Shown piece by piece: positions 26,053-34,901 of a stretch of DNA of 64,000 bases (position 1 is the first letter of the stretch; each line of letters begins with the position of its first letter). The notes under the pieces were generated by a model that was not told where the DNA came from, ran no database searches, and worked only from the letters and a program-made list of their open reading frames with translations. The translations under genes and the position numbers were made by a program. The stretch comes from Saliterribacillus persicus (GTDB taxonomy: Bacteria > Bacillota > Bacilli > Bacillales > Amphibacillaceae), in the NCBI RefSeq assembly GCF_003337485.1, contig NZ_QPJJ01000007.1, positions 124,001 through 188,000 of the forward strand, given 5' to 3'.

Positions 26053-27105
26053 TTAACCCAAGATTTCCCTCAGGACCGTATCTGTCTGCACAAAATCATT
26101 TGCTTGCTCTTGGTAATTTGAGTCATGCAAATAAGTGTAACGATTTGGTTTAATAGATGGTGCAATAGATATCGCTTGTTCAAAATCTTGCCTCTTGAAA
26201 GAACATTCCATCGCATAATCAAAAAATCCTGTTCGTTTAAATACCTACATCATTCTTTCCGCACGATGATTTTGAACATTTGCCATAATATAAGTGGCAA
26301 TACCCACCTGAAGCCCATGCATTTGAGGCTTTTCTGCATGCTTATCTAAAGCGTGTGATATTAAGTGCTCTGAACCACTAATAGGAGCACTGTTTCCACT
26401 TATGACAGTTGCGATCCCACCCATGGTTAAGGAACTAACAAGCTCTTTAAGGAAAATAGGACGGGTTAAATCTTCCATCGGTGTTCGGATAAAACTATTT
26501 ACAGCCTTTTTACTTAGCATTGCTGCAAAGTGATTTACCGTAGCCACCCCATGCTTTTCTTCAAAATCCCAATCATATAAGGCTGTAATGTTTGACATTA
26601 AATCACCAACGCCTGCTAGTAACATGGAGGTAGGTGCATTTTTAATAATAGATAGATCAGCAATAATCCCATAGGGAATTTTGGCAGGTACAGTGGTCTT
26701 TTTTTCGTTAATAATTAAGGAGCAGTTACTACTTGCAAATCCATCGTTGGAAGCTGAAGTAGGCATACTGATAAAGGGTACTCTTCTAATGTGTGCGATA
26801 TATTTACCGTAATCAATAATAGCACCTCCACCAATCGCTACAATCGCGTCATACCGCTCTAAGTCGAAAGCGAAATCGGTCAATGCATGAATATCAAGAT
26901 CTGCCTGCATTTCATATGTAGTAATTTTTACTGACGTACAGCTTGACTCTACTTTAATTTTATAATGCTCAAAAGTGAAGGAATCAAATAATACCCCCAC
27001 TCGCTTAAATTGATGCTTTATTAGTATTTTTTCTAAATCTTGGATAACATTTTCTCTAATTTCTAATATTGCAGGAATGGGGATATTGGATATTGGAAGT
27101 GACAT
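26053..27105 (-). pseudogene. AraM/EgsA-like dehydrogenase interrupted by one in-frame TAG
   Basis: Related to sn-glycerol-1-phosphate dehydrogenase (Fe-ADH_2 clan), NAD(P)-binding with a metal-dependent active site. Seen: AIGGGAIIDYGKYIAH (nucleotide loop), ISMPTSASNDGFASSNCS, ISGSEHLISHAL and QMHGLQVGIATYIM with metal-ligand histidines. The frame stops at TAG 26245-26247 after residue 286. The same frame then continues for 63 codons to TAA 26053-26055, encoding the expected C-terminal block (KRTGFFDYAMECSFKR, then IAPSIKPNRYTYLHDS). Total would be 350 residues. A single nonsense mutation is the simplest reading; the 286-residue product may be inactive. Confidence 0.85.
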
Positions 27106-27272
27106 AATTACTAAACTCCTTTTTAGTCAAATGCTTATGGGGATATCGTACCACTCGGAAACTTAGATTGGAATAAATAACTACAATAGTAATATTAATT
27201 AGTGAGAGGGGTTTAAATTAATTTATGTGTGATAAGTATCTTAGTATTAACCAAGTTTAATACAAATTACTC

Positions 27273-27350
27273 TTGACGTTTCGTCATTTTTTCAAGTATA
27301 GTAAACGAAGTATAAAGAGTAAATAATAATGATTACGATTTATGTATAAT
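27273..27350 (+). promoter_or_regulatory. ycgR promoter region with Zur-like box
   Basis: The box at 27324-27338 reads TAATAATGATTACGA against the Zur consensus TCGTAATNATTACGA: right half perfect, left half with two mismatches. It lies directly upstream of a TATAAT at 27345-27350. A further possible promoter is TTGACG (27273) with TATAGT (27297). Zinc control fits the metal-linked genes behind it. The rest of the 379-base gap shows nothing. Confidence 0.55.
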
Positions 27351-27484
27351 GTTTTTTACAATTATAGAATGATTTTAAAACAATCATCCACTATTTTAAT
27401 AATTGAGTTTGATCTACCTTCTCAAGCAAAAAAACATCTATTAAAATAAGTAATCTATTAATCTAACAGAGTTGGAGGATAGCT

Positions 27485-28495
27485 ATGAGTCATCGATATC
27501 GGTCTACATTTATAGATTTTACTGCCATTTTATTACTAGGCGTTGCTTTTCTTCTTATTACTTCTAGTGAATTAATTCAATCGATGATAGATTTACCTGC
27601 TTCTATTTATAATATGAATACGATATTCTTAAGTATATTAATAGAGGCAATTCCTTTTGTCTTAATCGGTGTAGTAATAGCCGGTCTCATTCAAATCTTC
27701 ATAACAGAGGAACACATCAAACGCTGGATACCGAAAAATAGATTTATGGCAGTTACAATGAGCTGTGTGGTAGGTGCATGTTTTCCTGCATGTGAATGTG
27801 GAATTGTTCCGATTGTTAGAAGATTATTAAGAAAAGGCGTGCCTATTTATGCAGGGATCGGCTTTCTTCTTACTGGACCATTAATTAATCCTATCGTTAT
27901 TTTATCCACGTATATGGCGTTTGGGAATAATTTGAATATAGCGATATCACGTATGGTATTAGGATTTATCATTGCGATGATAATAGCTTTATTGATCAGC
28001 TTTTTTTACAATACGAGTCAATTGAAGACAGATCAATTTGTTCCTTCAGGTAGTGATCACATACATAATTCAGGCTCTAAAGGATTTTCAAAAAAGATTT
28101 TTAACGTACTTACACATTCAGTAGATGAATTTTTTGATATGGGGAAATACTTGATTGTCGGTTGTTTATTTGCTGCATTTGTACAAACTTATGTATCCTC
28201 AGGAGCATTAGTTGCTATTGGTGGGGATAAAATTGCGTCATCTACCGCAGTAATGATGGGATTAGCATACCTTTTATCCTTATGTTCAGAAGCGGATGCG
28301 TTTATTGCAGCTTCTTTCAAAAACTTATTTCCTACTACTGCAATTCTTGGTTTTCTCATCTATGGTCCTATGATCGATTTGAAAAATACAATGATGATGC
28401 TAAGTGTATTTAAAACGAAATTTGTTTTTATCTTTCTATTTATTGTAACCACTATTGTCTTTAGCTTTTTACTTCTTGTTCAAGGTCTTTATTAG
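27485..28495 (+). CDS. ycgR: Permease YcgR (DUF318/ArsP_1-like)
   Basis: Integral membrane protein with about eight to ten helices in two halves. The cysteine motif VVGACFPACECGIVPIVRRLLRKGVP and LLTGPLINPIVILSTYMAF are the permease signature of this family. The second half carries LAYLLSLCSEADAFIAASF. A hydrophilic His-containing loop (residues 180-210) separates the halves. Partner of the following YcgQ; a Zur-like site upstream suggests a role in zinc supply or sensing. ATG with GGAGG upstream. Confidence 0.87.
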   Translation: MSHRYRSTFIDFTAILLLGVAFLLITSSELIQSMIDLPASIYNMNTIFLSILIEAIPFVLIGVVIAGLIQIFITEEHIKRWIPKNRFMAVTMSCVVGACFPACECGIVPIVRRLLRKGVPIYAGIGFLLTGPLINPIVILSTYMAFGNNLNIAISRMVLGFIIAMIIALLISFFYNTSQLKTDQFVPSGSDHIHNSGSKGFSKKIFNVLTHSVDEFFDMGKYLIVGCLFAAFVQTYVSSGALVAIGGDKIASSTAVMMGLAYLLSLCSEADAFIAASFKNLFPTTAILGFLIYGPMIDLKNTMMMLSVFKTKFVFIFLFIVTTIVFSFLLLVQGLY

Positions 28496-28505
28496 GAGGG
28501 AAATG

Positions 28506-29477
28506 ATGAAGTTTTATTATCAACAAGCTTTTCGAGCAGCCATCTTATTACTGTTTGTTATCTTTATTTTAAAATTGCATTTCACAGGTGACTTATTGAA
28601 ATTTATTAATCCGAAATATGAACTTTTAAGTCTTTTTGGTGCAGCAATTTTTCTTATCTTGTTTTTTGTGCAGCTTCAGCGTGTATGGGGACATGCACAT
28701 CACGAGCATGAAAATTGTCAAGATCACGATGACCATCATCATGATCATGGGTACACGGCTTTTAATTTTAAGAAGGTAATATCATATTCCATCATACTTC
28801 TCCCTTTGTTTACGGGATTTGTGTTTCCTCCATCTACTTTAGACGCTTCTATTGCACTAAAAAAAGGTGGAATGTTAGCCATAACAAATAATGCGATGAG
28901 CAGTGAAGAAGAGGGTCTACCATTAGAAGTGATAGAAGATGATCCGACTATTATCGGCGATGAATCAAGTCTTCCCGATAACGAATCAGCTATGACAGAG
29001 GAAGTACCACCAACTAATGATAATCCAGAAGATCCTAATTTATATTCCAATACAATTTCACAAGAAGAATATACCAAAATAGAAAATGAAATGTACAATA
29101 CAGAAACGATCGAAATGACAGAATCTCTATATTCTACGTATTACGAAATGATTAATATTAATATGCATAAAGTTGAGGGTAAAAAAATTAAACTAAAAGG
29201 GTTTGTTTTTAGAGAAGATGACTTTTCTGCTAACCAATTAGTTATTGGCAGATTTGTAATTACACATTGTGTAGCTGATGCTGGAATTTTAGGATTCTTA
29301 TCAGAGTTTGAAGATGCAACAGCTTTGACAGAAGATACATGGATAGAAGCAACAGGTACGATTATAATCAAAGATTATAATGGAACGCCGTTACCTGTCA
29401 TTGAGATAACAGAGTGGGAGGAAGTAGAAGAATCGGATCAACCCTATCTCTATCCATTAACCGTTGAGATTATGTAA
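28506..29477 (+). CDS. ycgQ: YcgQ (DUF1980/TIGR03943 family) with His-rich loop
   Basis: Partner of YcgR. Two or three N-terminal helices surround a His/Asp-rich loop (HAHHEHENCQDHDD, then HHHDHG) likely to bind metal. After a helix ending near VFPPSTLDAS comes an acidic linker. The conserved C-terminal domain follows, with KKIKLKGFVFREDD, VIGRFVITHCVADAGILGF and WIEATGTIIIKDYNGTPLPVIEI. The ATG at 28506 has AGGAGGG 6 bases upstream; a longer frame from 28455 would run back into ycgR. Only 10 bases separate the two genes. Confidence 0.86.
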   Translation: MKFYYQQAFRAAILLLFVIFILKLHFTGDLLKFINPKYELLSLFGAAIFLILFFVQLQRVWGHAHHEHENCQDHDDHHHDHGYTAFNFKKVISYSIILLPLFTGFVFPPSTLDASIALKKGGMLAITNNAMSSEEEGLPLEVIEDDPTIIGDESSLPDNESAMTEEVPPTNDNPEDPNLYSNTISQEEYTKIENEMYNTETIEMTESLYSTYYEMININMHKVEGKKIKLKGFVFREDDFSANQLVIGRFVITHCVADAGILGFLSEFEDATALTEDTWIEATGTIIIKDYNGTPLPVIEITEWEEVEESDQPYLYPLTVEIM

Positions 29478-29688
29478 AAGTATTATTGAAGTATTCAATT
29501 GATGTTTCTAAGAATTACATTACATTAAATAGTCAAAATAGAGAGAAGCCATTTATAAGTTTAAAAAAGAAAATGAAACTATTATTATATAGGTTCTAAA
29601 ATAAACTTATTGTTAATCGCTCTTTAAAAATTAGATTAATAAAAGAGGAATAATTGCATATATTTAATTTTGTCGGTTTTTATTTTTT

Positions 29689-29729
29689 GATGCTGTAGCT
29701 CAGTTGGTCCATTACTTACTTGACAGGCG
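29689..29729 (+). pseudogene. Partial tRNA-Val copy (tRNA remnant)
   Basis: The 5' half of a tRNA (TGTAGCTCAGTTGG, then ACTTACTTGACAGGC) matches the intact tRNA-Val at 31263-31335 through the D arm and anticodon loop, including the TTTTTGAT flank. It lacks the T arm and acceptor 3' strand. It looks like a duplication scar, possibly an old integration site. Confidence 0.65.
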
Positions 29730-29766
29730 TTCACTAAAAACTCGGAATATAGGAATGTATCCTCAG

Positions 29767-29805
29767 ACGTCAGAACGTATAAAATTAACGTTCTGACGTT
29801 TTTTT
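29767..29805 (+). terminator. Strong intrinsic terminator after the tRNA remnant
   Basis: A perfect 12-bp stem (29767-29778 with 29788-29799) followed by seven Ts. Confidence 0.85.
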
Positions 29806-29893
29806 CGTTGATTTTAAAGGTAATGTTGTAAAGATTCAATCGAAAAACATAAAGACTCGTAAGTCCAGAACGCTACCCTTTCCAACAGTGACT

Positions 29894-30219
29894 ATGAGAT
29901 TAGTTAAAAGACTGATTGAGTCTAATCGAGAATTTAACACAAGTTTTATAACTCGCTTGCCGTTATAGAATGTTGTGTTGCGAATTTCGAAAGTCAACGA
30001 TATGGTTGCGGATAGAATTTCGAAAAAACTAATGAAAGTTGCGAATCAACTTAACGAGAAAATGACGACGTGCCTTTGGGTTTAAAGGCATTGTACGAAA
30101 TAGCAACCCATCCGTCTGAACAACGTCAACGAAAGCATATAACTGCCAACGGTGAGGAAAAAAAGCAGGATGAAATGATGATAAAGGAAACAGGGGAATT
30201 TAATCCTGGAAAATATTGA
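29894..30219 (+). pseudogene. Phage-like coding debris
   Basis: Two short open stretches without a proper gene: 29894-29968 (24 codons from ATG, MRLVKRLIESNREFNTSFIT) and 30055-30219, which begins right after a stop and reads DDVPLGLKALYEIATHPSEQ, then RQRKH and DEMMIKE. The second resembles segments of phage- or plasmid-borne proteins as I remember them, but this was not searched. Probably remains of an element integrated near tRNA-Val. Confidence 0.4.
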
Positions 30220-30289
30220 TAAATAATTGTTGGAAATAATATAAATAATGTATGCTTAAATTATCATAATTAAGGAGGAAAATTTAACT

Positions 30290-30712
30290 GTGAAAAAATA
30301 TGTTTTAATAATTATCATCTCTTTAATCTCTGTAACACTTATTGGTTGTGGATTCTCTGAAGAAAATAGATTAACAAGCGAGGAGGTTGTAGAAGCTTTT
30401 ACGGAAGCGGGATTAGATATAGGGGAGACTCGGGAGATGACTGAGGATGATTACGGGTTGGGTCCTATGAAAGCCGAAGAAGGTACTCGGTTTTTAATTA
30501 CATCCTTAGGAGATGATAACGGAGGACGCATATTAACATACAAAAATGAATCTGATCTTGACGAAATGAAAGAATATTATGATAGTATGAGTGAAGAAGC
30601 AGATATGCTATTCTCTTGGACAATGAAGCATAAGAATGTACTTGTACAGATTAATGGAGCTTTACCAGAAGAAGATTACAACGAATATAAATCCGCATTA
30701 GAAGGATTATAA
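30290..30712 (+). CDS. Small acidic lipoprotein
   Basis: Signal peptide with lipobox LIGC, lipidated Cys20, then an acidic 120-residue domain (about residue 30: SEEVVEAFTEAGLDIGETREM). Similar small lipoproteins are common in Bacillaceae; no function is known to me. GTG start with AGGAGG 11 bases upstream. It is isolated between phage-like debris and tRNA-Val with its own terminator, so it may have arrived with the element. Confidence 0.8.
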   Translation: MKKYVLIIIISLISVTLIGCGFSEENRLTSEEVVEAFTEAGLDIGETREMTEDDYGLGPMKAEEGTRFLITSLGDDNGGRILTYKNESDLDEMKEYYDSMSEEADMLFSWTMKHKNVLVQINGALPEEDYNEYKSALEGL

Positions 30713-30720
30713 TTAGTATT

Positions 30721-30751
30721 AGAAGACGTGAATTATTGCGTCTTCTTTTTT
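30721..30751 (+). terminator. Terminator of the small lipoprotein gene
   Basis: AGAAGACG/CGTCTTCT stem plus a T-run. Confidence 0.85.
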
Positions 30752-31262
30752 CTTTCTTCGCTTTTAGTTAAAGATTATAGTTCGTCAACTGAACCGAAAA
30801 AATCAGCAAACCTTCCCCAATGGTCAAGGAATTGTAGTGGAGATGACTATACGAAAAATTTCAGGTGAAGTCTTGGGATGAAATCTATTCTTTTTCTATA
30901 GAAAGTATTTTGTTACAGTCCGTTATCTCTAATGTTTCCATTACGGTTAGTAAGTGAGCTAATCGAATCCAGTCATACTTGTTGTTGCCGAATTATTTAA
31001 CCGCAGCTGTCCATAATTTCGTAGACTCCTTTTGTGTATATGCTAATAATTTTCTATGTTCATTTAATGTAAATTTTATTTGTCGCATTAAATTCGTTTC
31101 CTTTTCATTTTTATTCCGTTAATAATACGTTTACTTAACTATAAGTCTTGCAGGAAGCCGGTATTATTGATATAATTCGAAAATAAACGTGTGAATTTCC
31201 GAGTGATTTTACTTATGACTAACCTCGATATGATAACGTTTGACGTCAAATTTTTGTTTTTT
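30752..31262. other. 511-base gap before tRNA-Val
   Basis: No open frame with a ribosome site was found. Scattered short frames broken by stops suggest decayed sequence. The tRNA promoter probably lies in the last 150 bases. Confidence 0.4.
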
Positions 31263-31335
31263 GATTCCGTAGCTCAGCTGGGAGAGCGCTTGCTTGACAG
31301 GCAAGAGGTCGTTGGTTCGAGCCCAATCGGAGTCA
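31263..31335 (+). tRNA. tRNA-Val (anticodon GAC)
   Basis: 73 nt folding into a standard cloverleaf: acceptor GATTCCG/CGGAGTC (one G-U), D arm GCTC/GAGC, anticodon stem CTTGC/GCAAG with loop TTGACAG (anticodon GAC), T arm GTTGG/CCAAT with TTCGAGC loop. Discriminator is A and CCA is not encoded. Confidence 0.95.
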
Positions 31336-31351
31336 CTGGGTGCCAAACCCC

Positions 31352-31390
31352 AAAGATCCTTAATCTCTTATGAGATTTGGGATCTTTTTT
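31352..31390 (+). terminator. Terminator of tRNA-Val
   Basis: AAAGATC..AATCTC / GAGATT..GATCTTT stem with a T-run, 17 bases after the tRNA. Confidence 0.85.
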
Positions 31391-31641
31391 TATTCAAAAT
31401 CCTTTGATGGAAGTAAAGTTAAATTTTCATTATTATCTGTAGTAAATTCATTACACTTGAGTAAGAAGGTTAATATCTTTCCTGAAAATTCGAAGAAAAA
31501 ATTACTTATTAAATACTGACTTTGTTGCACCATCTGTTCTAGTTAAGGTAGAATGGTTTTTGATATAAGAAACTGAGTTTTCTGATAAAAGAACAAAAAT
31601 TTCATAAGTTTAAATAACGAATCAATTAATATAGTGGGGTG

Positions 31642-32721
31642 ATGAGAGTTAAACAAATAATTATATTATTTGTTATATTACTTTTAATCTTTACAGGTTG
31701 TTCGACTGAAGAGGATCAAAATTTGGAATCGGAAGATGAAAATACTATTGATGTGCAGCCAGATGAAGAAGTAGAAGTAATTGCAGAGAATTTAGAGGTC
31801 CCTTGGTCAATCGATAAACTTGATAATACATTTTATCTAACAGAAAGACCTGGTAACATTGTGATGATTGAAGATGGAAATATGGAGCGGCAAGAGGTTC
31901 AACTTAAAAAGAAGGTTTCTACAGCATCTGAGGCTGGATTACTAGGATTTGTTCTCGCGCCTGATTTTACGGAATCGAAAAAAGCTTTTGCTTACTATAC
32001 TTATGAAGAAAATAATCAACAATCTAATCGTATTGTTACGCTGCGTCTGAACGAAAACACCTGGCAAGAAAACGAATTACTGCTTGATGATATCCCAAGT
32101 GGTACGTATCATCATGGTGGGAGGTTAGCGATAGGGCCTGATGAAAAACTATATGCGACAACAGGAGATGCATCTGAAGCGGAGATTGCTCAAGATATAA
32201 ATTCTCGTGGTGGTAAAATCTTAAGAATGAATCTAGATGGTTCTATTCCAAGTGATAATCCCTTTGAAGATTCGCCTGTCTTTAGTTATGGTCATCGGAA
32301 TCCACAAGGAATTACTTGGTCATCTGATGAAACCTTATATAGTAGTGAGCACGGCAACAGTGCCAATGATGAGATAAATAAAATAGAAGCTGGTAAAAAT
32401 TATGGATGGCCAGTAATTGAAGGACAGGAAGAAAACGCAGATATGATCTCACCATTATTTACTTCTGGAAATGAAACCACTTGGGCACCATCTGGAATGG
32501 ATTTTGTTAATAGAAAGTTATATGTTGCTGGTCTAAGAGGAACAGCTATCCTAGAATTTAATCTTGAAACAGGGGAGCAAAGGGAAGTAGTGTCAGATTT
32601 TGGTAGAATACGAGATGTGCTAATTGATGACACATCACTCTATTTTATTAGTAATGCTACAGATGGACGCGGTTCCCCTGAAGGTAATGATGATAAGCTT
32701 TATAGAATGCGACTACCATAA
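31642..32721 (+). CDS. PQQ-type sugar dehydrogenase-like (GSDH family) lipoprotein
   Basis: Lipoprotein (LIFTGC, Cys20) carrying a six-bladed beta-propeller of the soluble glucose/aldose dehydrogenase family. Family blocks: LEVPWSIDKLDNTFYLTERPG, GLLGFVLAPDF, GTYHHGGRLAIGPDEKLYATTGDA, FSYGHRNPQGITW and SSEHGNSANDEINKIEAGKNYGWP. No PQQ synthesis genes are present here, so the cofactor and true reaction are uncertain. ATG at 31642 has GTGGGGTG directly upstream, so the start could also be GTG 31639. Confidence 0.85.
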   Translation: MRVKQIIILFVILLLIFTGCSTEEDQNLESEDENTIDVQPDEEVEVIAENLEVPWSIDKLDNTFYLTERPGNIVMIEDGNMERQEVQLKKKVSTASEAGLLGFVLAPDFTESKKAFAYYTYEENNQQSNRIVTLRLNENTWQENELLLDDIPSGTYHHGGRLAIGPDEKLYATTGDASEAEIAQDINSRGGKILRMNLDGSIPSDNPFEDSPVFSYGHRNPQGITWSSDETLYSSEHGNSANDEINKIEAGKNYGWPVIEGQEENADMISPLFTSGNETTWAPSGMDFVNRKLYVAGLRGTAILEFNLETGEQREVVSDFGRIRDVLIDDTSLYFISNATDGRGSPEGNDDKLYRMRLP

Positions 32722-32841
32722 GGAAAAGTATGAGCTAGGCGCATATAAGGAGTATAAAATGATAACAGCAATTTTAGGTTTGCTTTATGCATATGAAAGT
32801 ATATCGAAATTTTCCAAGTCTTTGTAATAAGGGGTTTTTAA

Positions 32842-33717
32842 ATGAATAAAAAGAAGGGGATTCAATTAATATTATTAGTAGTTTCGCTTCTGCTAATCTG
32901 GTTAATTGTCTTATCGCTAAGACCACATACTGTACCAGTTCATCTATTTTATTTTCCAATTATATTAGGTGCATGGTATTTTAGTAAACGCGGAGGAATA
33001 CTAGTAGGTTTTGCAGCGGGAATATTATCAGGACCCCTGATGTATTTAGAAGTAGAATCAAATATTAATCAAACGACATTATATTGGATTATTCGATTGT
33101 TATTCTTTATAGTTTTTGGAGGATTACTTGGCATACTATTTCAAAAAATGAGAGAAGACACAATTCAGCTTACAAATCACCGAAAAGAATTAGAAATACA
33201 ACGTAAATTTGCGAATGTAGATGGGTTAACATTAATTCCAAATCGGAGAAAATTTAATACCGTTTTGGAGGAAGAGCATAAGAAAATTTCAAAGGAAGTA
33301 ACGCCACTTTCATTAATCATGATGGATATAGATGAATTTAAAGCATTTAATGACAACTACGGTCATATAGAAGGGGACGAATGCTTAAAGGTAGTCGCGG
33401 ATACAGTACAATCTTTATTACGTAAAGAAGATTTTATCGCCCGGTATGGTGGGGAAGAATTTGTCGTTATTTTACCTAAGACGGATCAAATTGAGGCTGA
33501 GAATATAGCGAAGCAAATTATAACGGGAATGATGGAATTAAATTATGAACATCTCTATTCCAATACAAAGCCATATATAACTTTAAGCTTGGGTGTTGCA
33601 ACTATCTTTGAGTCAAGTGATTGTTCACCATCTGAATTGATGCAAAGGGCCGATCGTGCACTTTATCGTGCTAAAAGTAATGGAAGAGATAGAGTTGAAA
33701 TTTTTGAGAAAATATAA
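32842..33717 (+). CDS. Membrane-bound diguanylate cyclase (GGDEF)
   Basis: Makes cyclic di-GMP from two GTP. An N-terminal sensor region of four to five membrane helices (residues 5-105) is followed by a short linker and a GGDEF domain. The active site is GGEEF (203-207), and the inhibitory product site RKED (194-197) sits five residues before it, so feedback control is likely. Substrate-binding DIDEFKAFNDNYGH is intact, so the enzyme should be active. ATG 20 bases after GGGG-rich sequence, ribosome site weak. Confidence 0.92.
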   Translation: MNKKKGIQLILLVVSLLLIWLIVLSLRPHTVPVHLFYFPIILGAWYFSKRGGILVGFAAGILSGPLMYLEVESNINQTTLYWIIRLLFFIVFGGLLGILFQKMREDTIQLTNHRKELEIQRKFANVDGLTLIPNRRKFNTVLEEEHKKISKEVTPLSLIMMDIDEFKAFNDNYGHIEGDECLKVVADTVQSLLRKEDFIARYGGEEFVVILPKTDQIEAENIAKQIITGMMELNYEHLYSNTKPYITLSLGVATIFESSDCSPSELMQRADRALYRAKSNGRDRVEIFEKI

Positions 33718-33726
33718 ATCAGCAAC

Positions 33727-33774
33727 AAAAAAGCCATTACCCTATCATAATCTAGATAGGGTAATGGCTTTTAA
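33727..33774. terminator. Bidirectional terminator
   Basis: A long stem AAAAAGCCATTACCCTAT with ATAGGGTAATGGCTTTT between convergent genes. Confidence 0.93.
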
Positions 33775-33788
33775 TTTTTATAAAATGG

Positions 33789-34595
33789 TTAAACAGCAAT
33801 GACTTCATTTATTACTTTCATTTCTTCATGATCTAGCATATTTTTATTAACGATGTCAGTTACTTCTTTATTCATATTGGCACGAAGATCTTTTGCCTCT
33901 TCCTTATCGCCAATAATATAAATACGCTCCCATTCATTTTTCTTTGCTACTTTATCCAATTTAGATGCAATACTTTTATACCAACGATGACGATTTGCAT
34001 CAAATCGTGCTTGAAATTCTTCTTGCTGGGTACTTTTACCACCAGAGCCAACTGTTGCTTGCGCTCGATGTGGTCCAGTATGCTGTCTCCAATCTTCTGT
34101 ATCTAAATCTAATTCATAAAAACTTGTCTCCTTTAAGGTTCCAAGCTCAGTATCTAAGATTTTAATCGTTTCTTTTTGTGTTAAAATAATGCCTGTTTGT
34201 GGGAATTTTTGATGCATTTCTTTCAGTTGAGAAACTTTAGCTGTATCATCCCATTGGAATTCAGTTTTTACTGGCATTTGAAATCGTTCAGCAAACCATA
34301 CGGAATCATCTGCCGTTGCAAAAATAACTAAACTTTTAGCAAAATTCTGTTCATTCTCTCGTACATAATTTTCAACCTTTTCTTTCACTGCCCAAAAATT
34401 CCGCTTTTCATCTGAATCTCCATCTTCTTGAAGATATTTTTCAAAATTATTCATCCCATTTTTAAACTGGATTTTCCATTCTCCACCTTGTTGTTCTGGA
34501 TCAGATGGATCGGTATTTAAATACATGCTAAAAACACGTTGAGGTTTTTCTAAATAAACACTTTCTAGTTTTTTAATTTCTTTATTCATATCCAT
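33789..34595 (-). CDS. Bacterial archaeo-eukaryotic release-factor-like protein (baeRF family)
   Basis: A 268-residue protein with the arrangement of the VLRF1/baeRF group: an N-terminal alpha/beta domain (VFSMYLNTDPSDPEQQGGEWKIQFK), a middle domain with VWFAERFQMPVK, and a C-terminal segment (GPHRAQATVGSGGKSTQQEEFQARFDANRHRWYKSIASKLDKV, then WERIYIIGDKEEAKDL). The group is proposed to act on stalled ribosomes. No catalytic GGQ appears, though the GSGGKSTQ loop occupies a similar place. AAAGGAG is 13 bases from the ATG, rather far. Confidence 0.7.
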   Translation of the reverse strand: MDMNKEIKKLESVYLEKPQRVFSMYLNTDPSDPEQQGGEWKIQFKNGMNNFEKYLQEDGDSDEKRNFWAVKEKVENYVRENEQNFAKSLVIFATADDSVWFAERFQMPVKTEFQWDDTAKVSQLKEMHQKFPQTGIILTQKETIKILDTELGTLKETSFYELDLDTEDWRQHTGPHRAQATVGSGGKSTQQEEFQARFDANRHRWYKSIASKLDKVAKKNEWERIYIIGDKEEAKDLRANMNKEVTDIVNKNMLDHEEMKVINEVIAV

Positions 34596-34860
34596 AAAGT
34601 TGTATCTACTCCTTTATTAGAAATTAATCTCTCTTACTAGGTATGTAACCGAAATAAGAAGCACTAAAACATGATTCTTTCTTTTTCTTTTTATAACTAT
34701 TATTTAAATTTTCAAACCGCCAGTAATAACGCTATTATAAATAACTACACGTTTTATGATAAAAAGAGTTCAGTACAGTATTAATAAATAACTTCGATTT
34801 TGTGTAGGGTATTGACTATAGCCACTGAGAATTATGAAGAACATTTTAATCATTCCAAAG

Positions 34861-34896
34861 AAAAAACCAGATTGCTTAAAAACGCAAACTGGTTTA
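34861..34896 (-). terminator. Terminator of the beta-propeller lipoprotein gene
   Basis: AAACCAG...CTGGTTT with an inner TTGC/GCAA and a T-run on the minus strand, ahead of the stop side of the gene. The remaining bases between 34596 and 34860 show nothing recognised. Confidence 0.75.
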
Positions 34897-34901
34897 ATAA
34901 T

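Noticed and set aside
31191-31373. 60-codon frame covering tRNA-Val
   Set aside because: It reads through the tRNA and is incompatible with it.
32624-32827. 67-codon frame at the end of the GSDH-like gene
   Set aside because: Overlaps the real gene in another frame and has no ribosome site.
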